Below, one piece after another: positions 1-8,037 of a stretch of 52,536 nucleotides of DNA. Source of the stretch: Lachnospiraceae bacterium (lineage in GTDB: Bacteria; Bacillota; Clostridia; Lachnospirales; Lachnospiraceae); assembly GCA_024692905.1 (NCBI GenBank), contig JAILLY010000032.1:1-52536 (forward strand), read 5' to 3'. The notes beneath the pieces were generated by a model, which was not told the origin of the DNA, did not search any database, and saw only the letters and a list, made by a program, of their open reading frames with translations. The position numbers were made by a program, and so were the translations under genes. Within the stretch, counting starts at the first letter, position 1, and the number at the start of each line of letters is the position of its first letter.

Positions 1-929
1 TCATTCACCCATCCGGTATATACACCTATCTGCCCGACAAGTCCGCAGGTGCCCATTCCCGAAGATATCGCCTCGCCGTTCATCTGCATGCGGAATACGC
101 ATGTGGCAAGCGGCCCCGTTATCGCCGACGTTAAGATGGGCGGTATCCATATCCTGGGATTCCTGACTATATTTCCCATTTGGAGCATGCTCGTGCCTAT
201 GCCCTGTGATATAAGACCCGATACTTTATTTTCCTTATAACTCATAAAGGCGAAACCAACCATCTGTGCGCAGCATCCTGCCACGGCCGCGCCTCCCGCA
301 AGCCCCGTAAGTGAGAGAGCAGCGCATATGGCTGCCGAGCTTATGGGAAGAGTCAGCGCAATGCCGACGATCACGGATACCAGTATGCCCATCATGAACG
401 GATGAAGCTCCGTAGCCCACATTATGAGCCTTCCGACTGCGCTCGCGGCGTTTCCTATAGCAGGTGCCAAAGGTATCGCGAGCAGTACGCCGATCCCTAT
501 CGTGACAAGCGGAGTAACGAGTATGTCCACCTTCGTTTCCTTGCTCACCATCTTACCGAGTTCGGTAGCTATTATCGCGATCACAAGGACTGCAAGCGGG
601 CCGCCTGCACCGCCGAGTGTATTTGCCGCGCTTCCGACTGCGAGCATGGAAAAAAGAACCAGGTTCGGAGCCTTCAGGGCATACGCGATCGCAACTGCCA
701 TCGCAGGTCCCGCAACGGCCTTCGCATAACCGCCCATATCCGTCAGTATCCCTATGTTAAGCTGCGTCCCGAGTGTCGAAAGAATGGTTCCTATAAGAAG
801 GGAGGCGAACAGTCCGCTGGCCATCGCCCCCATCGCATCTATAAAATATCTTTTCCATGAAATGACTATGTCTTTTCTTTTGAGAAAGGCCTTAAAGCCG
901 CTTTCATTGTTTACGTTGTTTTCGCTCAT
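1..929 (-). CDS. PTS sugar transporter subunit IIC, PfoR/PTS_EIIC_2 type (3' end beyond window)
   Basis: About 309 N-terminal residues are visible; the stop codon lies off the left edge. After a short hydrophilic start (MSENNVNNESG), the protein is a series of Gly/Ala-rich hydrophobic segments. It reads like the PTS_EIIC_2 permease family that includes PfoR of clostridia: examples are the Gly/Ala stretch with AANTLGGAGGPLAV near residue 110 and the IRNPRIWIPP-like segment (seen as VRNPRIWIPPILTSAI) near residue 260. It is expected to lie in the cytoplasmic membrane and move or sense a small sugar-like solute. The start at 929 has a GGGAGA ribosome site 8 nt upstream. Its ATG overlaps the stop of the upstream EAL gene in an ATGA arrangement (926-929), so the two genes should be translationally coupled. 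No EIIA or EIIB partner is visible. Family-level identification is good; the substrate is unknown. Confidence 0.8.
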   Translation of the reverse strand, partial: MSENNVNNESGFKAFLKRKDIVISWKRYFIDAMGAMASGLFASLLIGTILSTLGTQLNIGILTDMGGYAKAVAGPAMAVAIAYALKAPNLVLFSMLAVGSAANTLGGAGGPLAVLVIAIIATELGKMVSKETKVDILVTPLVTIGIGVLLAIPLAPAIGNAASAVGRLIMWATELHPFMMGILVSVIVGIALTLPISSAAICAALSLTGLAGGAAVAGCCAQMVGFAFMSYKENKVSGLISQGIGTSMLQMGNIVRNPRIWIPPILTSAITGPLATCVFRMQMNGEAISSGMGTCGLVGQIGVYTGWVN

Positions 930-3112
930 TTCATTCTCCCTTTTTTGTAATCCGGTTCGTTTCCGGCATTGTATTCCGATATCATACCACTTTCCTCCGC
1001 CTTAGTCACCATCTTTCCGAATTCGGAAAGCGGGATGGCAGGACTGTACAGATATCCCTGATATAAATGGCAGCCCGCATTCTCGAGGGCCTTACGCTGT
1101 TCCTCGGTCTCGACGTATTCCGCGATGGTATTGATGTTAAGGCCTTCCGTAAGGCGCGATATCGAGTAGATGATCTCGCGGCTGCGCGTATTAAATATAT
1201 CACGGCTGATCCCGCCGTCAAGCTTGACTATATCGAAGATGTTGGACTGAAGATACTTGATCGACGTATTACCCATTGAAAAGTCATCTATGCCGAAGGT
1301 ATATCCGAGTTCCTTGATACGCGTAAGGCGTGAGATAAAGCTCTCATCCACCCTGAGCGTTGCCTGCTCGGTTATCTCGACCATAACGTGCTTGCATTTG
1401 CCCGGATATATGATATGCAGGTTTTTAAGGAACGCCTCGAATTCATCGGTCTGGATCGTGATGCCCGTGACGTTTATGGATATATGGAAGTCATCATCCT
1501 GCTTGTATTTAAGGAGTTCATCAAGATGCCCGAAGACGGTTAGGAATACCTTTTCTTCAAGCTCGGTGAGACGCCCCAGTTCCTCTGCAAGTTCGATCGC
1601 AAGCGGAGGATATATCGCTCCGTATACATCGTGGTTCCAGCGAAGCAGTGCCTCTGCCCCTATGATCTTATGATCATTGTCATACTGGGGCTGGTAATAC
1701 AGCAGAAGATCGCCCTTGTCGATATAATCCGAAAGCTCCGCCGCAAGTGTCCTTGCGGTCTTACCGGGATCGCCGGGAAGAGTCAGCAGCTCCACGGGTT
1801 CGCGGTCACGTTCATGATCCTTGAGTATGGTCTCAAGCAGCGTTACTTTTTCATGCGCGCTTGTCTGTTTGATATGATCGTTTATCTTTACGAACGGCAT
1901 ATATACGAATACGCCGGCTGCTATACATACGATCTGGAGCAGCGATCCCATCACGGATCCGGTTGCCATATATCCTCCGAAGATTACCGGAGTCGTCCAG
2001 TTTACGGCATTGATTGCTACCGGAACGATCCCCGAAGCCATCGCGGAATATGATATGAGTATGTTGACGATGGGCGCAAACAGGAACGGTATGACAAATA
2101 TCGGATTGAATACCACGGGAAGCCCGAACAGTATGAGTTCGTTTATGTTAAAGATCATAGGCACCGATGCAACCCTTGCAAGGAACCTGTCATTCCTCTG
2201 TTTGGAGAAGAGCATGAGCGCTATGACGAGCGACCATGTGGAACCGCATCCGCCAAGAAGCACAAAGACATCTATGAAAGCGCCCGATAATATCGGATTG
2301 GCTCCTTCTGCGGCTCCGCCGGGCATAAGTACCACGTCAAAGAGCTGGTATTTGATCTCGCTTAACGCATCCGAACCGTGTATGCCAAGCGCCCACATGA
2401 TATCCTGAACGATCTCGAGACGTATGAGGTTGCCAAGGCTGTTGAGCGACCCCGAGAACATCTTTATGAGCGTCGAGTTCATGAGCGTATAGAAATTATC
2501 AAACCCGAATGCCATGACAGTGATATCGGCGATCGCGAAGATCTCGAGCACGAGCATCATCGGGAACAGGGAGATCAGTATGGTCGAGAAATTCATGCTT
2601 ATGCCGTCCACATAGCGGCGGCTGTTGAAGACGACCCTGTCAAGCAGTTTGATATATAAATACGAAGAGATCATACCGCATATTATCGCGCACATTATGT
2701 TCTTGGGCCCGAGAAGGTCGAGGTTTACCCCCGCCTCGGACCATATGCCCGATGCGATCATGAAGGATGAAAGCGCAGTGATCATAACAAGCAGCCTGTG
2801 GGACAGCTTGCCGCAGATGGAATTGATATTATCGGCCATCGCCAGAGTCATATAGACCGAGAGCATGCCGTAACTTGCAAAATCGAGGTAGTTTAAGATA
2901 TCGAAGAGCATCCCCGAAAAAGCATCATGTATGAAATTCTGATAAACGGGTATCGGAAAGTACAAAAATACCTGTACGAGCGCACTCATAAGGAAAACCG
3001 GTATCAGTGCTTCAAGGCTGTCGGTTATTATCCGGAACAGTTTGATCTCGGACGCTTTCCTGAAAGAGAGAGTGGTTTTATTCCAAATGTCCCTGCGAAA
3101 AAGACCTTTCAT
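926..3112 (-). CDS. Membrane PTS EIIC-like domain fused to an EAL c-di-GMP phosphodiesterase
   Basis: A 728-residue two-part protein. Residues about 15-415 resemble the lactose/cellobiose-type EIIC permease, with about ten hydrophobic segments and the GIHG motif typical of that sugar-binding fold. Residues about 450-705 are an EAL domain. The EALLRW motif has its Glu at 487. It is followed by the family's other metal and catalytic positions: Asn in SINVTG, Glu in VEITEQ, the Asp pair in IDDFSMG, Lys in VKLDGG and Glu in EYVETEEQ. It should therefore hydrolyse cyclic-di-GMP to pGpG. There is no EIIA/EIIB module, so the permease part may act as a sugar sensor (inference). I chose the start at 3112 because AAAGGAA (plus 3118-3124) precedes it. 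The longer start at 3142 has no ribosome site and sits just after a hairpin. It is coupled to the downstream IIC gene. Confidence 0.88.
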   Translation of the reverse strand: MKGLFRRDIWNKTTLSFRKASEIKLFRIITDSLEALIPVFLMSALVQVFLYFPIPVYQNFIHDAFSGMLFDILNYLDFASYGMLSVYMTLAMADNINSICGKLSHRLLVMITALSSFMIASGIWSEAGVNLDLLGPKNIMCAIICGMISSYLYIKLLDRVVFNSRRYVDGISMNFSTILISLFPMMLVLEIFAIADITVMAFGFDNFYTLMNSTLIKMFSGSLNSLGNLIRLEIVQDIMWALGIHGSDALSEIKYQLFDVVLMPGGAAEGANPILSGAFIDVFVLLGGCGSTWSLVIALMLFSKQRNDRFLARVASVPMIFNINELILFGLPVVFNPIFVIPFLFAPIVNILISYSAMASGIVPVAINAVNWTTPVIFGGYMATGSVMGSLLQIVCIAAGVFVYMPFVKINDHIKQTSAHEKVTLLETILKDHERDREPVELLTLPGDPGKTARTLAAELSDYIDKGDLLLYYQPQYDNDHKIIGAEALLRWNHDVYGAIYPPLAIELAEELGRLTELEEKVFLTVFGHLDELLKYKQDDDFHISINVTGITIQTDEFEAFLKNLHIIYPGKCKHVMVEITEQATLRVDESFISRLTRIKELGYTFGIDDFSMGNTSIKYLQSNIFDIVKLDGGISRDIFNTRSREIIYSISRLTEGLNINTIAEYVETEEQRKALENAGCHLYQGYLYSPAIPLSEFGKMVTKAEESGMISEYNAGNEPDYKKGRMK

Positions 3113-3146
3113 CTGAGTTCCTTTACTGATTGGATTCATCATAATA

Positions 3147-3162
3147 CGTCACGAAAGTGACG
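3147..3162 (-). promoter_or_regulatory. Perfect 6-bp hairpin in the 5' leader of the EIIC-EAL gene
   Basis: CGTCAC and GTGACG flank a 4-nt loop, lying just downstream of the predicted transcription start of the minus-strand operon. It could be a 5' stabilising hairpin or an operator half-site pair. There is no U-tract, so it is not a terminator. Confidence 0.4.
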
Positions 3163-3173
3163 CAATGCTTCAT

Positions 3174-3179
3174 ATTATA
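3174..3179 (-). promoter_or_regulatory. Probable -10 box of the EIIC-EAL / PTS IIC operon
   Basis: TATAAT reads on the minus strand at these positions. No convincing -35 hexamer lies 16-18 bp further upstream, so the promoter may need an activator or another signal. The predicted start of transcription is near 3167. Confidence 0.4.
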
Positions 3180-3379
3180 TTAACATATTTGCTTCACCCT
3201 TGCACGAAAAATCCTTCCGTTGTCCGAAAAGAATTTATGAAATCGTCATAATGTATATAGTTCCTGCAAAAAGCCGTTGTAAAAGATGCATAAAACGGAA
3301 CGGCGGAATGCACCTGTATTTGTGCGAACATACAAAGATGTGGTGTGTTTCGTAAGAAGGAACCACTACATCTTGATTC
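3180..3379. other. Non-coding stretch with nothing recognised
   Basis: The divergent intergenic region between the EIIC-EAL operon and the HPr-like gene is about 350 bp in total. Outside the promoter elements listed separately I see no conserved gene, riboswitch or repeat here. A minus-strand open frame crosses it but has no plausible start signal and no recognisable domain. Confidence 0.5.
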
Positions 3380-3409
3380 TTGACAGGGGTAACATGTTTG
3401 TTGTAAAGT
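3380..3409 (+). promoter_or_regulatory. Sigma-A promoter of the HPr-like gene
   Basis: TTGACA at 3380-3385, an 18-bp spacer, and TAAAGT at 3404-3409. Transcription should start near 3416, giving a leader of about 46 nt. Confidence 0.6.
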
Positions 3410-3461
3410 GCAGTAAACGAATTTCGGGATTCGGGGTATGTACAGGAAAGGGGTGTTTATT

Positions 3462-3689
3462 ATGATGAATGAATGCAGGATCAGGCTGGATCTTGACAAT
3501 GCCGGCGAGTTTGTCAGCAAGGCTTCGAAGTGTGATTTTGACATTGATATTTCATATAATCACTTTATCATCGACGCCAAGTCAATGCTGGGTGTTCTCG
3601 GCCTTGATTTCAGCAAGATACTTACCGTTAAGTACGGTGGAAGAGACTCGGAGTTTGAGGGCATGATCAACCGTCTTGCCGTAGGCTGA
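3462..3689 (+). CDS. HPr-family protein lacking the phosphocarrier histidine (Crh-like)
   Basis: A 75-residue protein resembling HPr, the small PTS phosphocarrier (usual length about 85-88). The segment DAKSMLGVLGLDFSK aligns with the conserved KSIMGVMSL region, keeping the Ser (residue 41) that corresponds to regulatory Ser46. The region where HPr has its GIHARPA active site reads NAGEFVSKA, with no His. Such a protein cannot relay phosphate from Enzyme I, but it could be phosphorylated on Ser and act as a catabolite co-repressor, as Crh does in Bacillus. The start at 3462 is preferred over 3438 because AGGAAAGGGG (3444-3453) lies 8 nt before it. It has its own promoter and terminator, so it is monocistronic. 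The family call is fairly secure; the Crh-like role is inferred. Confidence 0.75.
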   Translation: MMNECRIRLDLDNAGEFVSKASKCDFDIDISYNHFIIDAKSMLGVLGLDFSKILTVKYGGRDSEFEGMINRLAVG

Positions 3690-3704
3690 TAATATATGCG
3701 TTTT

Positions 3705-3738
3705 AAGACCGTGGTTGTAACCGCGGTCTTATTTTTTT
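3705..3738 (+). terminator. Intrinsic terminator after the HPr-like gene
   Basis: A ten-pair stem (3705-3714 with 3721-3730, one G-U pair) with a 6-nt loop, followed by A and seven T. Its loop (TTGTAA, 3715-3720) also reads as the -35 of the next gene. Confidence 0.85.
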
Positions 3739-3743
3739 ATAAT
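3715..3743 (+). promoter_or_regulatory. Promoter of the helicase gene, embedded in the preceding terminator
   Basis: TTGTAA at 3715-3720, exactly 17 bp, then TATAAT at 3738-3743. The -35 is the terminator loop and the first T of the -10 is the last base of its T-tract. The start codon is only 7 nt past the -10, so transcription should begin at or next to the ATG. Confidence 0.6.
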
Positions 3744-3750
3744 CATATCT

Positions 3751-6126
3751 ATGGAAGGTTCAACTCTGAAGAACAATATAACGATATCCGTGCGCGATCT
3801 TGTGGAGTTCATATTAAGGTCGGGCGATATAGATAACCGCAAAAAAGGCGGCCGCCAGGACGTCGCTCTCATGCTCGAGGGCGCCAAGATCCACCGCATG
3901 ATCCAGCAGCGCATGGGAAGCGATTACAGCGCCGAGGTATATCTTAAGAAAGTCATCGAACTTGACGGCTTCGATATCGTCATTGAGGGCCGTGCCGACG
4001 GGATAATAAAAAACGGTGACGGATACGTTATCGATGAGATAAAGACCATGTATATGGACCTTGACCGTATAAAGGAACCGATCCCCGTTCATCTTGCGCA
4101 GGCCAAGTGTTATGCCGCGATCTTTTCGGAGCAGAACGATCTTGAAGAGATCACCGTTCGCATGACTTATGTAAACCAAATCAGTTATGACACCAGATAT
4201 TTCCACGAAACTTATACCAAAAAGGAGATAGCAGCCTGGTTTTTTGCCCTTTTGGAAAAGTATGAAAGATGGGCAAGGTTCCGGTTTGAATTTAAGAAGA
4301 TCCGGGATGAGTCGATAGGCGCCGTGTCCTTCCCTTTTGAGTACCGCGAAGGGCAGAAGGAGCTTACCGCGCAGGTATACAGGACGATATATCATTCCCG
4401 CAAGCTTTTTTTAGAGGCCCCGACCGGTACCGGCAAGACCGTGTCTACCGTATTTCCGTCGGTCAAAGCGCTTGGAGAGTCACTCGCGGACAAGATTTTC
4501 TATCTGACGGCCAAGACGATAACGAGGACCGTCGCGAGCGAATGCTTCGATATATTAAGGCAGCAGGGACTAAGGCTTAAATCGGTGATCATCACCGCAA
4601 AGGAAAGGATATGCCCGCTTGAAAAGCCTGACTGTAATCCCGAGGCCTGCGACAGGGCCAGAGGGCATTTTGACAGGATCAATGATGCGATGTATGACCT
4701 AATCACCTCGGCAGATTCACTGACAAGGGAAGTTATCGAGGAATATGCCGAAAGGCACATGGTATGTCCGTTTGAGCTAAGCCTTGATATGTCCCTTTTC
4801 TGTGATGCGGTCATATGCGATTACAATTATGTTTTCGATCCGAACGTATATTTAAGGCGTTTCTTTGCCGATGCGGTGCAGGGACGTTATATCTTCCTCG
4901 TGGATGAGGCCCATAATCTTGTCGGGCGCGGCATGGAGATGTACAGCGCCGAAATGTATAAGGAAAAGATCCTGGAATTAAAGAGGCTTGTAAAGGGCAC
5001 GGACAGACGGCTTGATACTGCGCTCGGGAACGTGAACCGGAAGCTTCTTTCCTTAAAACGGGAATGTGAAAACGTGCTCGTCCTTGACGGAGCGGATGAT
5101 ATCGTGATGGCGTTAAACCGCCTTATGGGAAGGCTTGAGACCTTCCTTGACGAGCAGGAGAAGTTCGCCCATATGGACGAGGTGTGGGACATGTACTTTG
5201 ACGTAAGGCATTTCCTTAACATGTACGGCAACATGGGTGAGGATGATTACAGGATATACTGCGGTTATTCCGAAGAGGGTGATTTTCTCGTAAAGTTAAA
5301 GTGCATAAATCCGAAAAAGTCACTTAGGGAACGTCTTTTAAAAGGCAGGAGCACGATCTTCTTTTCGGCGACCCTGCTCCCGGTCGGATATTATAAGGAT
5401 ATGCTCGGTGCACAGGAAGGCGATTATGAGGTTTATGCACATTCGGCCTTCGATCCCGGAAAGCTGGGGCTGTTCATAGCCGGAGACGTGAGCACGAAAT
5501 ATACCAAAAGGAACAGGACGCAGTATGGCAGGATCGCCGGTCACATTTCCGCGATATGCGGTGCAAGGCCCGGTAATTATATGGTGTTCTTCCCGTCCCA
5601 TGCATTCCTTCTTAATGTTTACAATGCATATATCGATGATAACCCCAATACGGATGCAAGGATCATAGTCCAGAAGAATGTTATGACGGAGAGTGAAAGG
5701 GAGGATTTTCTTGCCGAATTTGAGAAGGGGGAAGGAACCCTTATCGCTTTCTGCGTGATGGGCGGGATATTTGCCGAGGGTATAGATCTTAAGAACGACA
5801 GCCTTATCGGTGCGCTTGTTGTCGGGACCGGACTACCGATGGTATGCGAAGAACGGAGGATACTTAAGGAAGCCTACGATGAGCAGGGACTTGACGGATT
5901 TGATTATGCGTACAGATACCCGGGAATGAACAAGGTCCTCCAGGCGGCGGGGCGCGTTATAAGGACAGTCGATGATGTCGGGGTGGTCGTGCTCCTTGAT
6001 GAACGTTTTACTCTGGGCGAGTATATACGGATGTTCCCGAGGGAGTGGAAGTCAAGGGAGATGATAAATGTTGATAACGCTGCCGAAAAGATCGGAAGCT
6101 TCTGGGATAAGTGGTACGGATGTTAG
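3751..6126 (+). CDS. DinG/Rad3-like superfamily 2 DNA helicase with N-terminal PD-(D/E)XK nuclease domain
   Basis: 791 residues. The N-terminal part (about 10-150) carries RecB/Cas4-type nuclease motifs: GAKIH, Asp83 in GRADG, the Asp95-Glu-Ile-Lys98 catalytic cluster and QAKCYA. The helicase follows, with Walker A PTGTGKT at 224-230 and a DEAH box at 385-388. A Cys cluster lies between them (ICPLEKPDCNPEAC, then MVCPFEL) like the 4Fe-4S site of XPD/DinG helicases. C-terminal helicase motifs include a QAAGRVIRT-like box (seen as LQAAGRVIRTVDD) near residue 730. It should unwind DNA 5' to 3' and cut it during repair of blocked forks or R-loops (inferred from DinG/XPD). No ribosome site precedes the ATG; the promoter position suggests a leaderless mRNA. 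Nothing downstream appears co-transcribed. Confidence 0.85.
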   Translation: MEGSTLKNNITISVRDLVEFILRSGDIDNRKKGGRQDVALMLEGAKIHRMIQQRMGSDYSAEVYLKKVIELDGFDIVIEGRADGIIKNGDGYVIDEIKTMYMDLDRIKEPIPVHLAQAKCYAAIFSEQNDLEEITVRMTYVNQISYDTRYFHETYTKKEIAAWFFALLEKYERWARFRFEFKKIRDESIGAVSFPFEYREGQKELTAQVYRTIYHSRKLFLEAPTGTGKTVSTVFPSVKALGESLADKIFYLTAKTITRTVASECFDILRQQGLRLKSVIITAKERICPLEKPDCNPEACDRARGHFDRINDAMYDLITSADSLTREVIEEYAERHMVCPFELSLDMSLFCDAVICDYNYVFDPNVYLRRFFADAVQGRYIFLVDEAHNLVGRGMEMYSAEMYKEKILELKRLVKGTDRRLDTALGNVNRKLLSLKRECENVLVLDGADDIVMALNRLMGRLETFLDEQEKFAHMDEVWDMYFDVRHFLNMYGNMGEDDYRIYCGYSEEGDFLVKLKCINPKKSLRERLLKGRSTIFFSATLLPVGYYKDMLGAQEGDYEVYAHSAFDPGKLGLFIAGDVSTKYTKRNRTQYGRIAGHISAICGARPGNYMVFFPSHAFLLNVYNAYIDDNPNTDARIIVQKNVMTESEREDFLAEFEKGEGTLIAFCVMGGIFAEGIDLKNDSLIGALVVGTGLPMVCEERRILKEAYDEQGLDGFDYAYRYPGMNKVLQAAGRVIRTVDDVGVVVLLDERFTLGEYIRMFPREWKSREMINVDNAAEKIGSFWDKWYGC

Positions 6127-6163
6127 ATGCGGTCATATTTATTGTTATATTTAACGGAAATTC

Positions 6164-6192
6164 TTGAATACACCGGCCCGTTATTGTATAAT
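6164..6192 (+). promoter_or_regulatory. Sigma-A promoter of the chemoreceptor gene
   Basis: TTGAAT at 6164-6169, a 17-bp spacer, and TATAAT at 6187-6192. The predicted start is near 6199, about 30 nt before the ATG. Confidence 0.75.
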
Positions 6193-6228
6193 ATTTCTTA
6201 ACATTCTTATGCGATAAGGGGGTAGTAC

Positions 6229-7920
6229 ATGGCTAAGAGATCAAAAGAAAAGAGTGACGTTTCATTCCTTAATTCAATCTGTTTCAAGATCATCATGCTT
6301 ATCGTTGCATCGATGGTGATCGCGGTATTTGTTGTTTTGCTCCTGACCGTATCGAGGTTTAGGAAGTCGATGAATACCCAGACCGAGACCCTTCTTCTCT
6401 ATATGGCCGACAGTGAGAAGAGCGAGATAGATGCCCAGACCGGCGGCGTGGTCCAGATGATCGAGAATTATGCGGAGATACTGGATCCGGTTACGGTAGA
6501 GGGTTATGATACGATAAACTTCATCCTGATGACGGGAGAAGGTTTCGTTAAGTATTCCAAGAACGGTTATCTCCAGGGAGAGGATGTGACCATTCCCGAG
6601 TTCTTCGCCAAACATGAAGAAGGCGGGACCGGGAACTTCGAATATAAGCTTCCGAACGGTGAGCCGCGCATGGCTGCTTACTCGGTACTTAAGTGCGGAT
6701 GGCTCCTTGTAGCGGATGTATCGAAGGCCGAAGTCATGGGCAAGGCCGATTCCATAAGGAATTCCGCAATAATCGTCGGAGTCATCGTGCTCATAATATG
6801 TGTGGCTATAGCCTATGTATTAAGCCTTATGATCGTAAATCCGATCAAGATGCTCACGGATGTCATAAAGAGGACGAGTGAGTTCAATTTCAGAAAGAGC
6901 AAGAGAGCGGATAAGCTTTGCAAGCGCCATGACGAGAGCGGTGATATGGCAAGGGCCGTTGTACTTATGAGGGCCAACCTCGCCAAGATAGTCGGCAGCA
7001 TTGAGAATGCCAGCACGAAGATCGACGGCAACGTAAACCAGCTGCAGGATGTTACAAATGTGGTCAACAACATGTGTACGGATAATTCCGCGACGACCCA
7101 GGAACTTGCCGCAGGAATGGAAGAGACCGCTGCCACGACCGAGAGTATCTATGCAAATATCGGATATATGAAGAGCGGAGCCGATGATATCACGAAGCTT
7201 TCGGAGAACGGAGACGCCCTTAGCATAGAGGTTATGGACCGCGCCAACGCATTAAGGGATAAGACGATCGATGCAACGAGAAGGACGCAGGAAACATATA
7301 ATTCCGTCAAGATACGTTCGGCCAATGCCATTGATGACAGTAAGGCTGTCAGCAAGATAAATGAGCTTACCGAAGCGATCATGTCCATATCCTCGCAGAC
7401 GAGCCTGCTTGCACTGAACGCGAGCATCGAGGCTGCAAGGGCAGGCGAAGCGGGACGCGGGTTCGCCGTCGTCGCTACCGAGATCGGACATCTTGCCGAG
7501 CAGACATCCAAGTCCGTAACCGATATCAACGGAATCGTCGGTGAAGTTAACGCGGCCGTTGCGAACATGACATCATGTCTCGAGGAGACCACGGCCTTCC
7601 TTGAGGATACGGTACTTAACGATTATAAGGAATTTGCCGAGGTCAGCGAGCAGTACAGTTCCGATGCCGTTGAATTCAAGCGCAGCATGAATGATGTACA
7701 TGAATCGATAATTAACCTTGCCGATTCCATATCCAAGATATCGGATGCCATGTCGGGCATCACTTCCACTGTCGGAGAGTCAACACTCGGCGTTACCGAT
7801 ATTGCAGATAAGACCGAGGACATGGTATCAAGGACTTCCGAGACGAACGATCTTGTCATTGAGAGCTTACAGTGCGTAGAGCAGCTTAAGTCCATCGTGG
7901 GTGAATTCATTATTGAATAG
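6229..7920 (+). CDS. Methyl-accepting chemotaxis protein (transmembrane chemoreceptor)
   Basis: 563 residues in the classical layout. TM1 is at about 17-44, followed by an extracytoplasmic sensor of about 140 residues that looks like a small Cache-type domain ([26 protein letters not shown]). TM2 is at about 183-207, then a HAMP segment and a long coiled-coil signalling domain. The highly conserved hairpin tip that binds CheA/CheW is present ([19 protein letters not shown], then GRGFAVVA). It should sense an extracellular ligand and control the CheA kinase, hence motility. The ligand cannot be told. AAGGGGG lies 6 nt before the ATG. The gene stands alone between its own promoter and terminator, and no other che or flagellar gene is in the window. 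Confidence 0.95.
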   Translation: MAKRSKEKSDVSFLNSICFKIIMLIVASMVIAVFVVLLLTVSRFRKSMNTQTETLLLYMADSEKSEIDAQTGGVVQMIENYAEILDPVTVEGYDTINFILMTGEGFVKYSKNGYLQGEDVTIPEFFAKHEEGGTGNFEYKLPNGEPRMAAYSVLKCGWLLVADVSKAEVMGKADSIRNSAIIVGVIVLIICVAIAYVLSLMIVNPIKMLTDVIKRTSEFNFRKSKRADKLCKRHDESGDMARAVVLMRANLAKIVGSIENASTKIDGNVNQLQDVTNVVNNMCTDNSATTQELAAGMEETAATTESIYANIGYMKSGADDITKLSENGDALSIEVMDRANALRDKTIDATRRTQETYNSVKIRSANAIDDSKAVSKINELTEAIMSISSQTSLLALNASIEAARAGEAGRGFAVVATEIGHLAEQTSKSVTDINGIVGEVNAAVANMTSCLEETTAFLEDTVLNDYKEFAEVSEQYSSDAVEFKRSMNDVHESIINLADSISKISDAMSGITSTVGESTLGVTDIADKTEDMVSRTSETNDLVIESLQCVEQLKSIVGEFIIE

Positions 7921-7954
7921 TTACATCCGTTGTTATAAAATATGGTTCATGTGG

Positions 7955-7983
7955 AGCCGTGGAGCTATCCACGGCTTCTTTTT
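7955..7983 (+). terminator. Intrinsic terminator after the chemoreceptor gene
   Basis: A 9-bp stem (AGCCGTGGA with TCCACGGCT) closed by a GCTA loop and followed by a T-rich tract (TCTTTTT). Confidence 0.9.
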
Positions 7984-8037
7984 GCATACCGGGTACGGAA
8001 TTGTACGGACCGGCCTGCGGACCGATAAGGAGGGACC

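Noticed and set aside
3113-3142. Longer start (ATGATG at 3142) for the EIIC-EAL gene
   Set aside because: No ribosome site; it follows a hairpin. The ATG at 3112 has AAAGGAA at proper spacing.
3194-3544. Minus-strand frame of 116 residues in the intergenic region before the HPr-like gene
   Set aside because: Overlaps the HPr-like gene and its promoter, has no ribosome site and no family resemblance.
6127-6228. c-di-GMP riboswitch ahead of the chemoreceptor gene
   Set aside because: The leader after the promoter is about 30 nt and no GEMM core is visible.
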